From Gemmatimonadota bacterium (lineage in GTDB: Bacteria > Gemmatimonadota > Gemmatimonadetes > Longimicrobiales > Gaopeijiaceae), in assembly GCA_028874995.1 (NCBI GenBank), contig JAPPGM010000052.1, forward strand, positions 1 to 54,308: a stretch of 54,308 nt of DNA. The letters run 5' to 3'. Position 1 is the stretch's first letter, and each line of letters starts with the position of its first letter. This document shows positions 8,233 to 17,688 of the stretch, piece by piece. Under the pieces are notes generated by a model. It made no database searches, was not told the DNA's origin, and saw only the letters and a program-made list of their open reading frames with translations. The position numbers and the translations under genes were made by a program.

Positions 8233-9036
8233 ATGTCCGACAAGACCCTCGTTCGCTACTCCGATGCCGGCGGCGGCGTCGCCCTGATCACTCTCGACGA
8301 CCCGCCGGCGAACACCTACACCCACGAGATGATGCGCCAGCTGGACGACGCCATCCTCAAGGCGCGCTTCGACGACGACGTCCACGTGATCGTCCTAACC
8401 GGCAACGGCGAGAAGTTCTTCTCCGCCGGGGCCAACATCGGGATGCTCGCCAAGGTGACGACCGGCTTCAAGTACTGCTTCTGCCTCCACGCCAACGAGA
8501 CGCTCAACCGGCTGGAGCACACTCCGAAGCTCACGATCGCGGCGCTCAACGGACATACGGTGGGCGGAGGACTCGAGATCGCGATGGCAGCCGACATCCG
8601 CATCGCTCGCGCGGGGCGCAGCATGTGCGGCCTCCCCGAGGTCAACCTGGGCGTGCTCCCCGGCACCGGCGGGACCCAGCGCATGACGCGCCTGGTGGGC
8701 AAGTCCAGGGCAATCGAGCTCATGGCGACCGGAAAGACCTTCGGTTTCGACAGGGCGCAGGAACTTGGCATCGTCAATGACGTCTGGGAGACGGACACCC
8801 TCGACGAGTTCATGGAGAAGGTGGTCGGGTACGCGCGCGGGTTCTGCCCGCCCGGCCGGGCCTCAAAGGCGGTCGGGCTCATCAAGCGGTCGGTGCAGAC
8901 GGGTGCCGAGATTCCGTTCGAGACGGCCCTGGCGCTGGAGCGGGAGCTTCAGCAGCAACTCTTCGCCAGCGACGACGCGCGCGAGGGGCTGAACGCCTAC
9001 GTCGAGAAGCGCAGGCCCGACTTCTCGGGGAGCTGA
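8233..9036 (+). CDS. Enoyl-CoA hydratase/isomerase family protein (first copy)
   Basis: 267 residues of the crotonase superfamily, expected to hydrate trans-2-enoyl-CoA to 3-hydroxyacyl-CoA. The ATG at 8233 is chosen because it gives a normal N-terminus (MSDKTLVRYSDAG). The oxyanion-hole motif FFSAGANIGML and both catalytic Glu contexts are present: GGGLEIAMAADIRIA and PEVNLGVLPGTGGTQR. It shares the typical C-terminus (EGLNAYVEKRRPDF) with the second copy at 12690-13469, but the two are clearly divergent, so different chain-length or ring-derived substrates are likely. First gene of a five-gene acyl-CoA operon. Confidence 0.92.
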   Translation: MSDKTLVRYSDAGGGVALITLDDPPANTYTHEMMRQLDDAILKARFDDDVHVIVLTGNGEKFFSAGANIGMLAKVTTGFKYCFCLHANETLNRLEHTPKLTIAALNGHTVGGGLEIAMAADIRIARAGRSMCGLPEVNLGVLPGTGGTQRMTRLVGKSRAIELMATGKTFGFDRAQELGIVNDVWETDTLDEFMEKVVGYARGFCPPGRASKAVGLIKRSVQTGAEIPFETALALERELQQQLFASDDAREGLNAYVEKRRPDFSGS

Positions 9037-9043
9037 CGGCCGA

Positions 9044-10516
9044 GTGTCCACAGCGCAGATGACGCAGGACATCCGCACCCGGCTCTGGATCGGGAACGAG
9101 TGGGCCGACGCCGAGGGCGGCGCCCGTTTCGCGACGGTGAATCCGGCGACCGATGAGGTGATCGCCGAGATGGCCGAAGCGCGCGCGGGCGATGTGGACC
9201 GCGCGGTGAAGGCGGCGCGCGCGGCGTTCGCCGACGGCAAGTGGCGTCGCATGAACCCGCACAAGCGGTCGCGTTTGCTGTGGAACCTGGCCGACCTGGT
9301 CGACGCCAACGCCGACGAGTTGGGGCTGCTGGAGACGCGGGACAACGGCAAGCCGTACTTTGAGGCGCGCCGGATCGACGTCCCGAGCGTGGCCCGGACG
9401 CTGCGCTACTACGCCGGGCTGGCCGACAAGGTGCAGGGCGATACGGTCCCCGTGCCGGGCCCGTTTCTCAACTACACGCTGCGCGAGCCCGTCGGCGTGG
9501 TGGGCGCGATCATCCCGTGGAACTTCCCGCTGTCGATGGCGGCGTGGAAGGTCGCGCCGGCGCTGGCCTGCGGGAACACGGTGGTGCTCAAGCCCGCCGA
9601 GCAGACGCCGCTGACCGCGCTGCGTTTCGGCGAGCTGGCCGCGGAGGCCGGATTCCCGCCTGGCGTGCTGAACGTGGTTCCGGGCTATGGCGAGATTGCC
9701 GGGGCGGCGCTGGTCCGACACCCGGGAGTGGACGCGATCTCGTTTACCGGTTCGACCGAGGTGGGCCGGATCATCATGCAGGGGGCGGCGAGTACGCTCA
9801 AGAAGGTCTCGCTGGAGTTGGGCGGCAAGTCCCCCAACATCGTCTTCGCGGACGCGGACCTGGGGGTGGCCGTGAAGGGCGCATCGATGGGGGTGTTCTA
9901 CGGCAAGGGCGAGGTGTGTGCGGCGGGCAGCCGCATCCTGGTCGAGAGCGCGGTGCACGACGAGTTCGTGGACGGGCTGAAGGGGCTGGCCGCGAAGGCC
10001 ACCGTGGGCGACCCGATGGCCCCAACGACGCGCCTGGGGGCGATCGTGAGCGGGGAACAGCTCGACCGGGTGATGGGGTACATCGAGAGCGGCAGGCGCG
10101 ACGGCGCGAACCTGGTGGCCGGGGGCGACCGGGTGAAGGTCAACGGCCGCGGCAACTTCGTGACCGCCACCGTCTTCAGCGGGGTCGACCCTGGAATGAA
10201 GATCGCACGCGAGGAGATCTTCGGCCCGGTGGCGGCGGTGATTCCCTTCGACGACGTGGACGACGCGGTCGCCAAGGCGAACGATTCGCTGTACGGCCTC
10301 GCGGCCGGCGTCTGGACGCGCGACATCGGCAGGGCCCACCGCATGGCCGCCGAGATCGACGCGGGGACGATCTGGGTCAACACCTACAACCAGTACTCGC
10401 CCGCCTCCCCCTTCGGCGGCTACAAGGAGAGCGGTTTCGGGCGCGACCTGGGCTTCCAGTCGGCGCTGGAGAAGTACACCCAGCTGAAGAGCGTCTGGGT
10501 GGCGCTGGACCGGTAG
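9044..10516 (+). CDS. NAD(P)-dependent aldehyde dehydrogenase
   Basis: 490 residues, full length for the ALDH superfamily, oxidising an aldehyde to the acid. The start is GTG 9044, 7 bases after the preceding stop; an ATG at 9059 is an alternative. Visible features are the coenzyme-binding IPWNFPLSMAAWKVAPALA, the FTGSTEVG loop, the general-base Glu in SLELGGKSPN and the catalytic Cys in GEVCAAGSRI. Substrate specificity cannot be read from sequence alone. Similar enzymes act on betaine aldehyde, phenylacetaldehyde and aliphatic aldehydes. Its place between an enoyl-CoA hydratase and a thiolase suggests it feeds an acid into a CoA-linked pathway or removes an aldehyde intermediate. Confidence 0.93.
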   Translation: MSTAQMTQDIRTRLWIGNEWADAEGGARFATVNPATDEVIAEMAEARAGDVDRAVKAARAAFADGKWRRMNPHKRSRLLWNLADLVDANADELGLLETRDNGKPYFEARRIDVPSVARTLRYYAGLADKVQGDTVPVPGPFLNYTLREPVGVVGAIIPWNFPLSMAAWKVAPALACGNTVVLKPAEQTPLTALRFGELAAEAGFPPGVLNVVPGYGEIAGAALVRHPGVDAISFTGSTEVGRIIMQGAASTLKKVSLELGGKSPNIVFADADLGVAVKGASMGVFYGKGEVCAAGSRILVESAVHDEFVDGLKGLAAKATVGDPMAPTTRLGAIVSGEQLDRVMGYIESGRRDGANLVAGGDRVKVNGRGNFVTATVFSGVDPGMKIAREEIFGPVAAVIPFDDVDDAVAKANDSLYGLAAGVWTRDIGRAHRMAAEIDAGTIWVNTYNQYSPASPFGGYKESGFGRDLGFQSALEKYTQLKSVWVALDR

Positions 10517-10520
10517 AGGT

Positions 10521-11795
<1,275 letters not shown>

Positions 11796-11796
11796 G

Positions 11797-12693
11797 ATGG
11801 CGAATGTGAAGGCGCCCGCGACGGCCGACCACGGAATCGGCAAGGTGGCCGTGATCGGCGCCGGCACGATGGGCCACGGGATCGCGCAGGTCGCGGCGAT
11901 GGCGAGCCACGACACCGTCCTTTGTGATGTCGACGCCGCGCAGTTGGAACGCGCGCTGGCCCGGATCGAGACCACCCTGGACAAGGGCGTCCGCCTGGGC
12001 AAGGTGGCGGCATCGGCCCGTGACGGGGCGCTGGCGCGCCTCGCGGGAACCGGGGGACCGCGTGAGGCGGTCGACGGCGCCGACCTGGTGATCGAGGCCG
12101 TACCGGAGGAGATGGCGCTCAAACGGCGGATCTTCGCCGAAGTGGAGGCCGCGGCGCCATCGGGGGCAATCCTGGCCACCAACACCTCGTCACTGTCCGT
12201 GACGGAGATGGGGGCCGCTCTGACGGCGCCGCACCGCTTCCTGGGCCTCCACTTCTTCAATCCAGTCCATATCATGGCTCTCGTGGAAGTCGTCAAGGGC
12301 AACGCCACCGACCCGGCCGTCGTCGACCGCTGCCTCGCCTTCGTCCACGGCCTCGGCAAGGAGCCCATCGTGGTGGCCGACTCGCCCGGGTTCGCCTCTT
12401 CGCGACTGGGAATCGTGCTCGGACTCGAGGCCATTCGCATGGTCGAGGCCGGTGTCGCGTCACCGGAGGACATTGACAAGGCCATGGTGCTCGGATACCG
12501 TCACCCCATGGGGCCGTTGCGCCTGACCGATCTGGTGGGGCTGGACGTACGTCTGGGAATCGCCCGCTACCTCCACGAGTCGCTGGGCTCGGAGGCGTTT
12601 CGTCCCCCCGCTCTGCTGGAGCGGATGGTGGCGAAGGGCAGGCTCGGGAAGAAGGCGGGCCGGGGGTTCTACGACTGGGACAGTCGACCATGA
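11797..12693 (+). CDS. 3-hydroxyacyl-CoA (3-hydroxybutyryl-CoA) dehydrogenase
   Basis: 298 residues. ATG 11797 follows the thiolase TGA by one base. The N-terminal Rossmann motif is GAGTMGHGIAQVAAM, with the NAD-selecting acid shortly after (LCDVD). The catalytic region reads LGLHFFNPVHIMALVEVV, and the C-terminal domain contains YRHPMGPLRLTDLVGLD and GKKAGRGFYDW, all typical of single-domain PaaH/Hbd enzymes. It oxidises the 3-hydroxyacyl-CoA made by the hydratases to the 3-oxoacyl-CoA for the thiolase. The start of the next gene overlaps its stop by 4 bases. Confidence 0.93.
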   Translation: MANVKAPATADHGIGKVAVIGAGTMGHGIAQVAAMASHDTVLCDVDAAQLERALARIETTLDKGVRLGKVAASARDGALARLAGTGGPREAVDGADLVIEAVPEEMALKRRIFAEVEAAAPSGAILATNTSSLSVTEMGAALTAPHRFLGLHFFNPVHIMALVEVVKGNATDPAVVDRCLAFVHGLGKEPIVVADSPGFASSRLGIVLGLEAIRMVEAGVASPEDIDKAMVLGYRHPMGPLRLTDLVGLDVRLGIARYLHESLGSEAFRPPALLERMVAKGRLGKKAGRGFYDWDSRP

Positions 12694-13469
12694 ACGCCCG
12701 CAACGTCCTCCTCGCAGTCGATGACGGGATCGCCGAAGTCACCATCAACCGACCCGACAAACTCAACGCCCTGAACGAGTCTGTACGCAGTGAACTCACC
12801 GAAGTCTTCGACGACCTGGCCGGCCGGGACGACGTCAAGGTGGTGGTCCTGCAAGGCGCGGGCGAAAAGGCCTTTGTGGCGGGGGCGGACGTGAGCGAGT
12901 TCGCGGCGCGCTCGCCCGAGGAGCAGCGCGAAGTCTATCGTCACCGGCGCGTGTACGATGCCCTGGCCGAGTTCCCGAAGCCGGTCATCTGCGCCATCCA
13001 CGGCTTCTGTCTGGGCGGAGGCAACGAACTCGCGCTCGCGTGCGATATCCGTGTTGCCGACTCCACTGCCCGCTTCGGGCAGTTCGAGGTCCGCCTGGGC
13101 CTGATTCCGGGCGCCGGCGGCACTCAGCGGCTCGCGCGGCTGGTCGGTCCGGGCCAGGCGCTGCGGATGGGACTGTGCGGTGACATGATCGATGCGGCCG
13201 AGGCATACCGAATCGGGCTGGTCGAGTTTCTGACCGAACAGGGCGGGCACCTGGCCAAGGCCCGCGAGCTCGCGAGCCGCATGACCCGGTGGAGCCTGGT
13301 CACCCTGAAGCTGGTGAAGAAGGCCGTCCGTGAAGCCCTGGAACGGCACCTGTCGGACGGCCTTGCCGCGGAGAAGGAACTCTTTCTCGAGGCGTTCGCC
13401 TCCGAGGACGGGCGCGAGGGCGTGCAGGCGTTCGTGGAGAAGCGCCGGCCGCGATTTATCGGGCGGTGA
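12690..13469 (+). CDS. Enoyl-CoA hydratase (second copy)
   Basis: 259 residues, a canonical crotonase. ATG 12690 overlaps the dehydrogenase stop (ATGA), indicating translational coupling. It has the oxyanion-hole motif AFVAGADVSEF and two catalytic Glu contexts, CLGGGNELALACDIRVA and FEVRLGLIPGAGGTQRL. The tail VQAFVEKRRPRF is typical. Together with the dehydrogenase and thiolase it completes a beta-oxidation spiral. This copy looks closer to ordinary short-chain hydratases than the first copy at 8233-9036. Confidence 0.93.
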   Translation: MNARNVLLAVDDGIAEVTINRPDKLNALNESVRSELTEVFDDLAGRDDVKVVVLQGAGEKAFVAGADVSEFAARSPEEQREVYRHRRVYDALAEFPKPVICAIHGFCLGGGNELALACDIRVADSTARFGQFEVRLGLIPGAGGTQRLARLVGPGQALRMGLCGDMIDAAEAYRIGLVEFLTEQGGHLAKARELASRMTRWSLVTLKLVKKAVREALERHLSDGLAAEKELFLEAFASEDGREGVQAFVEKRRPRFIGR

Positions 13470-13502
13470 GGATCCGGTCTCGCAACGACCTCGCCGCAAC
13501 CG

Positions 13503-13508
13503 TACAAT
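13503..13508 (+). promoter_or_regulatory. Possible -10 element upstream of the DUF3311-symporter operon
   Basis: TACAAT (5 of 6 to consensus), 40 bases before the ATG at 13549, in the only gap of this stretch. The matching -35 position (around 13480) reads TCGCAA, which is poor. This would separate the transporter operon from the acyl-CoA operon. Confidence 0.3.
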
Positions 13509-13548
13509 CCGAGCCTTCCCAGCCTTCCCCTCACCACGAGTCCATCCC

Positions 13549-13782
13549 ATGCGCTATTACACCTGGCGCCGCATCGCCTGGGCGTACCACCTGAGCTTCG
13601 CAGTCGCGGTCATCTGGCCGGTCCAGAGTCTGCTTAACACCCCCGATCCCTTCGTCCTCGGCCTTCCCTTCCAGATGGCGTGGCCCGCCGCGTGGATACT
13701 GGGAAGCCTGCTGGTGCTGTGGCGCCTCGACGCGGCACGCACCCGCCACCTTCGGGCCACCTCACCCGGAGGTGACGAATAA
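13549..13782 (+). CDS. DUF3311 small membrane protein, symporter partner
   Basis: 77 residues with two transmembrane helices (about 11-30 and 42-62) and a short basic tail. The size, the WPVQSLLNTPDPFVLGLPFQM linker and the position directly before a sodium:solute symporter match DUF3311/YhdT-type proteins, which are usually encoded beside SSS transporters. The stop codon overlaps the ATG of the symporter by one base (TAATG), so the two are translationally coupled and probably form a complex. The role of DUF3311 proteins is not established. Confidence 0.85.
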   Translation: MRYYTWRRIAWAYHLSFAVAVIWPVQSLLNTPDPFVLGLPFQMAWPAAWILGSLLVLWRLDAARTRHLRATSPGGDE

Positions 13783-15242
13783 TGGACAAGTCATCCCTGA
13801 TCACGGTCGTCATCTTCACCTACCTGGCGGTGACGCTGGGCGTCGGCCTCGTGGCGGGACGCCGCGCGTCGCGGAGCGTCCAGGGCTATGTGGCGGGCGA
13901 CCGCGACTTCGGCCTCCTCGTCATGTACTTCATCACCGGGGCCACCGTCTTTTCGGCCTTCGCCTTCCTGGGCGGGCCGGGATGGGCGTATTCGCGGGGA
14001 GCTGCCGCCTTCTACATCCTCACCTACGGCGTCCTGGGGATGGCCCCGTGGTACGCGATGGGCCCCAGGGTCGCCGCGCTGGGCCGCCGTTTCGGGTTCG
14101 TCACGCAGGCGCAGCTGCTGGTGGGACGCTTCCCTTCGCGCGGCCTCTCCGCCCTGATGGCCATCCTGACGCTTGCCGCCTTCGTGCCCTACGTGACCAT
14201 CCAGATGCGCGGGGCGGGCATCGTGATCGAGGCCGTAACCGATGGGCGAATCCCTCTCGCGGCGGGCGCGGCGGTGGCGTATGCCATCGTGCTCGTGTAT
14301 GTGCTGAGCAGCGGCGTGTCGGCCGTCGGATGGACCAACACCTTCCAGGGCGTCTTCATGCTTGTGATCGCCTGGGCGCTGGGGATCTATCTGCCCTACC
14401 GGCTCTACGGCGGCGTCGGGCCGATGTTCGAGCAGATCCTCGAGGCGCGTCCCGAACTGCTCTCGCTGCCGGGTCTGACCGGAAGCGGCGAGCCATGGAG
14501 CTGGGGAGGGTATTCCACCGCGATCCTGGCGAGCGCCATCGGGGTCACCATGTGGCCGCACCTCTTCATGAAGGCGTACACGGCCCGAAGCGACGCGATC
14601 ATCCGCCGAACCGTCATCCTCTTCCCCACCTTCCAGCTCTTCCTGATCCCGGTCTTTCTCATCGGGTTCGCCGGCGTCCTCTTCCCCGAGTCACCGGACC
14701 AGGCTGACTTCATCCTTCCGTTCCTGATCCTCCGGTCGGAGCTCCCCGCCCTCGTGGTGGGCCTCTTCTGCGCCGGGGCGCTGTCGGCCTCGATGTCGAC
14801 CGGCGACGCACTGCTCCACGGCGCGGCGTCGGTGGTCGTGGAAGACGGGGTTCAGCCGTTCCGGGAGCTCTCGGACAGCGGGCAACGGCTGCTCATCCGC
14901 ATCCTGGTGGTGGCGGTCGGCGGCGTGGCCTACCTCTTTGCGCTCGTAGAGGGCTTTTCGCTGGTGGACCTGCTGCTGGCCTCCTACGGGATCATCTGCC
15001 AGTACATGCCGGCGATGGTCGCGGCCCTGTACTGGAGACGCGCCACCACCGCCGGGGTCGTCTCGGGACTGTTGGCGGGTTCGATCGTCTCGGTCTTCTT
15101 CTTCCTGATGCCGGAGCTGAAACCGCTGGGGATGCACGAGGGCATCCTGGGGCTGATCGTCCACATACCGGTTCTCCTGACCGTCAGCCTTCGCGGAAAG
15201 CCGCAGGATGACGAACACGTGGAGGGATACTTGAATGTCTGA
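13782..15242 (+). CDS. Sodium:solute symporter family transporter
   Basis: 486 residues with about 13 hydrophobic helices, the normal build of the SSS family (LeuT fold). Family features include YVAGDRDFG near the N-terminus, FSAFAFLGGPGWAYSRG in the first helices and SASMSTGDALLHGAASVV in the unwound-helix region, where Ser/Thr residues usually bind sodium. The substrate is not readable; DUF3311-paired members are annotated for pantothenate or monocarboxylates, but that is only a family trend. It is coupled to the DUF3311 gene at its start and overlaps the chorismate mutase gene by 8 bases at its end. Confidence 0.9.
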   Translation: MDKSSLITVVIFTYLAVTLGVGLVAGRRASRSVQGYVAGDRDFGLLVMYFITGATVFSAFAFLGGPGWAYSRGAAAFYILTYGVLGMAPWYAMGPRVAALGRRFGFVTQAQLLVGRFPSRGLSALMAILTLAAFVPYVTIQMRGAGIVIEAVTDGRIPLAAGAAVAYAIVLVYVLSSGVSAVGWTNTFQGVFMLVIAWALGIYLPYRLYGGVGPMFEQILEARPELLSLPGLTGSGEPWSWGGYSTAILASAIGVTMWPHLFMKAYTARSDAIIRRTVILFPTFQLFLIPVFLIGFAGVLFPESPDQADFILPFLILRSELPALVVGLFCAGALSASMSTGDALLHGAASVVVEDGVQPFRELSDSGQRLLIRILVVAVGGVAYLFALVEGFSLVDLLLASYGIICQYMPAMVAALYWRRATTAGVVSGLLAGSIVSVFFFLMPELKPLGMHEGILGLIVHIPVLLTVSLRGKPQDDEHVEGYLNV

Positions 15243-15606
15243 CCATCGCCAGGAAACGCACGAGGTGTCGCCCCCATCGGGAGAATCCGCCATCGGCCAC
15301 CCCGATCTCGAGCGCCTGCGGGACGAGATACTGGGCTGCGACCAGGAACTGGTTCGCATTCTGGCCCGGCGGAAGGAACTGGTGCGGCAAGTCGGGGCCC
15401 TCAAGGCCCGGCTCGGGCGGCAGGTGACCGACCCCAGAAGGGAGGCGGTCGTTGCGCGCCGCGCTGCCACGCTGGCCAGGAGTGCGGGGGTGGACGAGGA
15501 ATTGGTGCGGAACCTGATCTGGCAGATCATGGCTTCGGCCCGGAAGCAGCAATACCCGTCTTCGGCACCGTCCCGAAGGGAACCCGCTCCTCCCCGGGAG
15601 GGTTAA
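15235..15606 (+). CDS. Chorismate mutase, AroQ (type II) family
   Basis: 123 residues. The core (residues ~22-100) is the helical AroQ fold: LERLRDEILGCDQELVRILARR, then KELVRQVGALKARLG, then TDPRREAVVARRAATLARSAGVDEELVRNLIWQIM. The Arg, Lys, Asp and Gln positions expected in the active site are in place. It converts chorismate to prephenate for Phe/Tyr synthesis. The N-terminal ~20 and C-terminal ~20 residues are polar and probably disordered. Its ATG lies inside the end of the symporter gene (8-base overlap), and a hairpin follows 5 bases after its stop. Confidence 0.87.
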   Translation: MSDHRQETHEVSPPSGESAIGHPDLERLRDEILGCDQELVRILARRKELVRQVGALKARLGRQVTDPRREAVVARRAATLARSAGVDEELVRNLIWQIMASARKQQYPSSAPSRREPAPPREG

Positions 15607-15611
15607 CAGAG

Positions 15612-15652
15612 GAAGCCCCCGGCGGGCAGCACACTACCCGCTCGGGGGCTTC
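15612..15652. terminator. Strong hairpin after the chorismate mutase gene
   Basis: GAAGCCCCCG pairs with CGGGGGCTTC, extended by GCGGG/CCCGC with one bulged T, around a 10-base loop. No T-run follows on the plus strand (GTCTCGCT) and none is seen on the minus strand. It is most likely a terminator or a 3' stabilising stem for the symporter operon. Confidence 0.6.
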
Positions 15653-16073
15653 GTCTCGCTGGCGAGCCGGTGAGTTCCGTTTCGGCGCCGCTATGTGCTG
15701 CGGCCGGTTCTCCGTCTCTTCCCCCGCCCGGCGTCTCCGCCGCTCGGGGCGTCCCCCGTTCCCGGGGACTTCGGCTGCTTCCAGCGACCCTGCAGCCGTC
15801 GCGGTTTCGGCCGAACCCGAACCCGCGCCCGCCTCGACTTGCCGTCTCCGGCTCCCCTCGGCGCGTCGACCCTCGGCCGGTTGCCCTTCCGGGGTTTCCC
15901 CCTTCCTGGCCCTCTCCGAGGCCCGAACCCTCCGCTTCGGTCGCGTCCCTTTCGGGCCGCCCCCTCCGCTTCGGGGAAACCACGTTAATACCTCAAGCCG
16001 GAAACCGCAAGCTTTTTTTTCGAACGAGGTCGCTTCCCGCGGTCGCGATCCGCCCCGGAAGGTGCGGCGGTTC
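15653..16073. other. 421-base low-complexity gap, no confident gene
   Basis: The plus strand is strikingly pyrimidine-rich (runs such as CCCCTTCCTGGCCCTCTCC), and several frames on both strands stay open together. The minus-strand frame from GTG 15983 has a GAGGT sequence 9 bases upstream and would give a basic, Gly/Arg-rich peptide with an RGRP core, but about 29 percent of its codons end in A or T, unlike the neighbouring genes. A run of eight T (16013-16020) has no matching stem. It may be a long 3' region of the L27 transcript or a decayed disordered coding region. Confidence 0.5.
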
Positions 16074-16325
16074 CTATTCCGCGTAGACCGAAACCACCCG
16101 TCGGCGACGCAGATTCTCGAACTTCACGACGCCGTCCGACTTGGCGAAGAGGGTGTCGTCCCTACCCCGTCCGACGTTGTTGCCGGGGTGGAAACGGGTG
16201 CCTCGCTGTCGCACCAGGATGTTCCCCGCGAGCACCCTCTCACCCGCGTAACGCTTTACGCCCAAACGATTTGGGTTGCTGTCGCGCCCGTTCCTGGACG
16301 ATCCTACGCCTTTCTTGTGAGCCAT
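16074..16325 (-). CDS. rpmA: 50S ribosomal protein L27
   Basis: 83 residues. The N-terminus [17 protein letters not shown] is diagnostic, including the GS(S)RNGRDS stretch that reaches the peptidyl-transferase centre. [22 protein letters not shown] and [17 protein letters not shown] follow. There is no N-terminal extension of the kind processed in Firmicutes. It follows rplU by 9 bases in the usual L21-L27 order. Confidence 0.98.
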   Translation of the reverse strand: MAHKKGVGSSRNGRDSNPNRLGVKRYAGERVLAGNILVRQRGTRFHPGNNVGRGRDDTLFAKSDGVVKFENLRRRRVVSVYAE

Positions 16326-16334
16326 CGGATCCTC

Positions 16335-16646
16335 CTAGACGGTGATGTCGGCGACTCGCACGACGGTGAAGTCCTGACGATGTCCCTGCTTCCGGCGGTA
16401 GCCCTTGCGACGCTTCCGCTTGAAGACGGTGATCTTCTTCGTGCGGTCGTGGGCCAGCACCTCCGCCGTAACCTTCGCCCCCTCCACCGTGGGCTCCCCC
16501 ACCGCAACCTCCTCCTCCGTTCCCGCCAACAGAACGTCGTCGAAGGTCACCAACTCCCCCGTCTCGACGTCCAGCGAGGGAATCAGGATGGTTCTCCCCG
16601 GTTCGGCCCGGAACTGCTTTCCGCCGGTCCTGAATACAGCGAACAT
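16335..16646 (-). CDS. rplU: 50S ribosomal protein L21
   Basis: 103 residues from ATG 16646, which gives the standard start MFAVFRTGGKQFRAEPG. Upstream in-frame codons encode nothing conserved. The C-terminal signature KITVFKRKRRKGYRRKQGHRQ, which binds 23S rRNA, is intact. It heads the L21-L27 operon and is preceded by a plausible promoter and a leader of roughly 65 bases with a stem. Confidence 0.98.
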   Translation of the reverse strand: MFAVFRTGGKQFRAEPGRTILIPSLDVETGELVTFDDVLLAGTEEEVAVGEPTVEGAKVTAEVLAHDRTKKITVFKRKRRKGYRRKQGHRQDFTVVRVADITV

Positions 16647-16687
16647 GAGTGCTCCGCCAGAGTGCCAGAGTGGTCGTATGCGTGGTA

Positions 16688-16705
16688 TCCTGCGATCCAG
16701 CAGGA
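16688..16705 (-). promoter_or_regulatory. Stem-loop in the rplU leader
   Basis: TCCTGC and GCAGGA are perfect inverted 6-mers around a 6-base loop, placed about 40 bases before the rplU ATG and downstream of the proposed promoter. Next to it, closer to the gene, lies a direct repeat of ACTCTGGC. Leader stems before rplU are known from other bacteria, but I cannot match this one to a described class. Confidence 0.35.
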
Positions 16706-16719
16706 CTGGACAGCCTTTT

Positions 16720-16747
16720 AAGGTAGCCAAGGAGGCTTCGAGGTCAA
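16720..16747 (-). promoter_or_regulatory. Probable rplU-rpmA promoter
   Basis: On the minus strand TTGACC (16742-16747) is followed after 16 bases by TACCTT (16720-16725). The start of transcription would be near 16712, giving a leader of about 65 bases. Just upstream are two identical 13-mers (CAACTCAACTCAA on the plus strand at 16748-16760 and 16767-16779, 19 bases apart), AT-richer than their surroundings. Confidence 0.5.
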
Positions 16748-16951
16748 CAACTCAACTCAATCAGTCCAACTCAACTCAACCGGTCCCGCCAACACGCGAG
16801 CACCGGCGGCCAACCGGCAACCCGCCGGGGCGCGTGCTTGGCGTCCAGTCGGGCCGTGCCTATCTTCCGGCGCACATGGCTCGGCGGCCCACTCCGAGCC
16901 CGGCCCTGGCCCGACCGTCCCCGTCCCCCTTCATCCCCCAACGCAACGCCC

Positions 16952-17506
16952 ATGCCCGTCAAGAGCGACCGCTGGATTCGCAGGATGGCCCTCGAACACG
17001 GAATGATCGAACCCTTCGAGAGCGGCCAGATCCGCAACGGCAGCATCTCCTACGGACTCTCGTCGTTCGGATACGACATCCGGGTGGCGTCCGAATTCAA
17101 GGTCTTCACCAACGTCCACAACCTGGTGGTCGATCCGAAATCCTTCGACGAGCGCTCCTTCGTGGATGTGAAGGACCGTGAATGCATCATCCCGCCCAAC
17201 TCGTTCGCGCTGGCGCGCACGGTGGAGCACTTCCGCATCCCCCGCGACGTTCTGGTGCTCTGCGTGGGCAAGAGCACCTACGCGCGCTGCGGGATCATCG
17301 TCAACGTGACCCCGCTGGAACCCACGTGGGAGGGATTCCTGACGCTCGAGATCTCCAACACGACGCCGCTGCCCGCCAGGATCTACGGGGGCGAAGGGAT
17401 TGCCCAGCTCGTCTTCTTCCAGGGAGACGAGGCGCCCGAGGTGGCGTATGCGGACCGGAAGGGCAAGTACCAGGGACAGGTGGGGGTGACGCTGCCGAAG
17501 CTGTAG
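16952..17506 (+). CDS. dcd: dCTP deaminase
   Basis: 184 residues starting at ATG 16952 ([19 protein letters not shown]). It is a trimeric dUTPase-fold enzyme that deaminates dCTP to dUTP for thymidylate synthesis. Hallmarks are [57 protein letters not shown] (with the catalytic Glu) and [10 protein letters not shown]. Some members are bifunctional and also hydrolyse dUTP; I cannot decide that by eye. It stands alone between the divergent L21 operon and a secreted protein gene. Confidence 0.95.
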   Translation: MPVKSDRWIRRMALEHGMIEPFESGQIRNGSISYGLSSFGYDIRVASEFKVFTNVHNLVVDPKSFDERSFVDVKDRECIIPPNSFALARTVEHFRIPRDVLVLCVGKSTYARCGIIVNVTPLEPTWEGFLTLEISNTTPLPARIYGGEGIAQLVFFQGDEAPEVAYADRKGKYQGQVGVTLPKL

Positions 17507-17688
17507 GGGTTCGAATCACCGCGCTCTCGATCGCGTCGGCCCACACCGCGGGAGCGGACGGCCACGGGCGCGATGGTATGCGACAGCGTATCATGGTAGC
17601 GAAAGACCGTGACGCGGCGACGAGGCCGGCAAGGGCGGTCCGCGGTCCGCGCCAAAGCCCTTCTGACGGAGGAGGAAGGAGAGCGGAG

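Noticed and set aside
15603-15983. Minus-strand 126-residue Gly/Arg-rich reading frame with an RGRP motif
   Set aside because: It has a GTG start with a possible ribosome binding site, but codon third positions are unlike the neighbours (about 29 percent A/T), it runs into the hairpin after chorismate mutase, and other frames are equally open. Kept only as part of a described gap.
16011-16020. Run of eight T as an intrinsic terminator
   Set aside because: No stable stem precedes it on the plus strand, and on the minus strand it is a run of A downstream of rpmA without terminator geometry.
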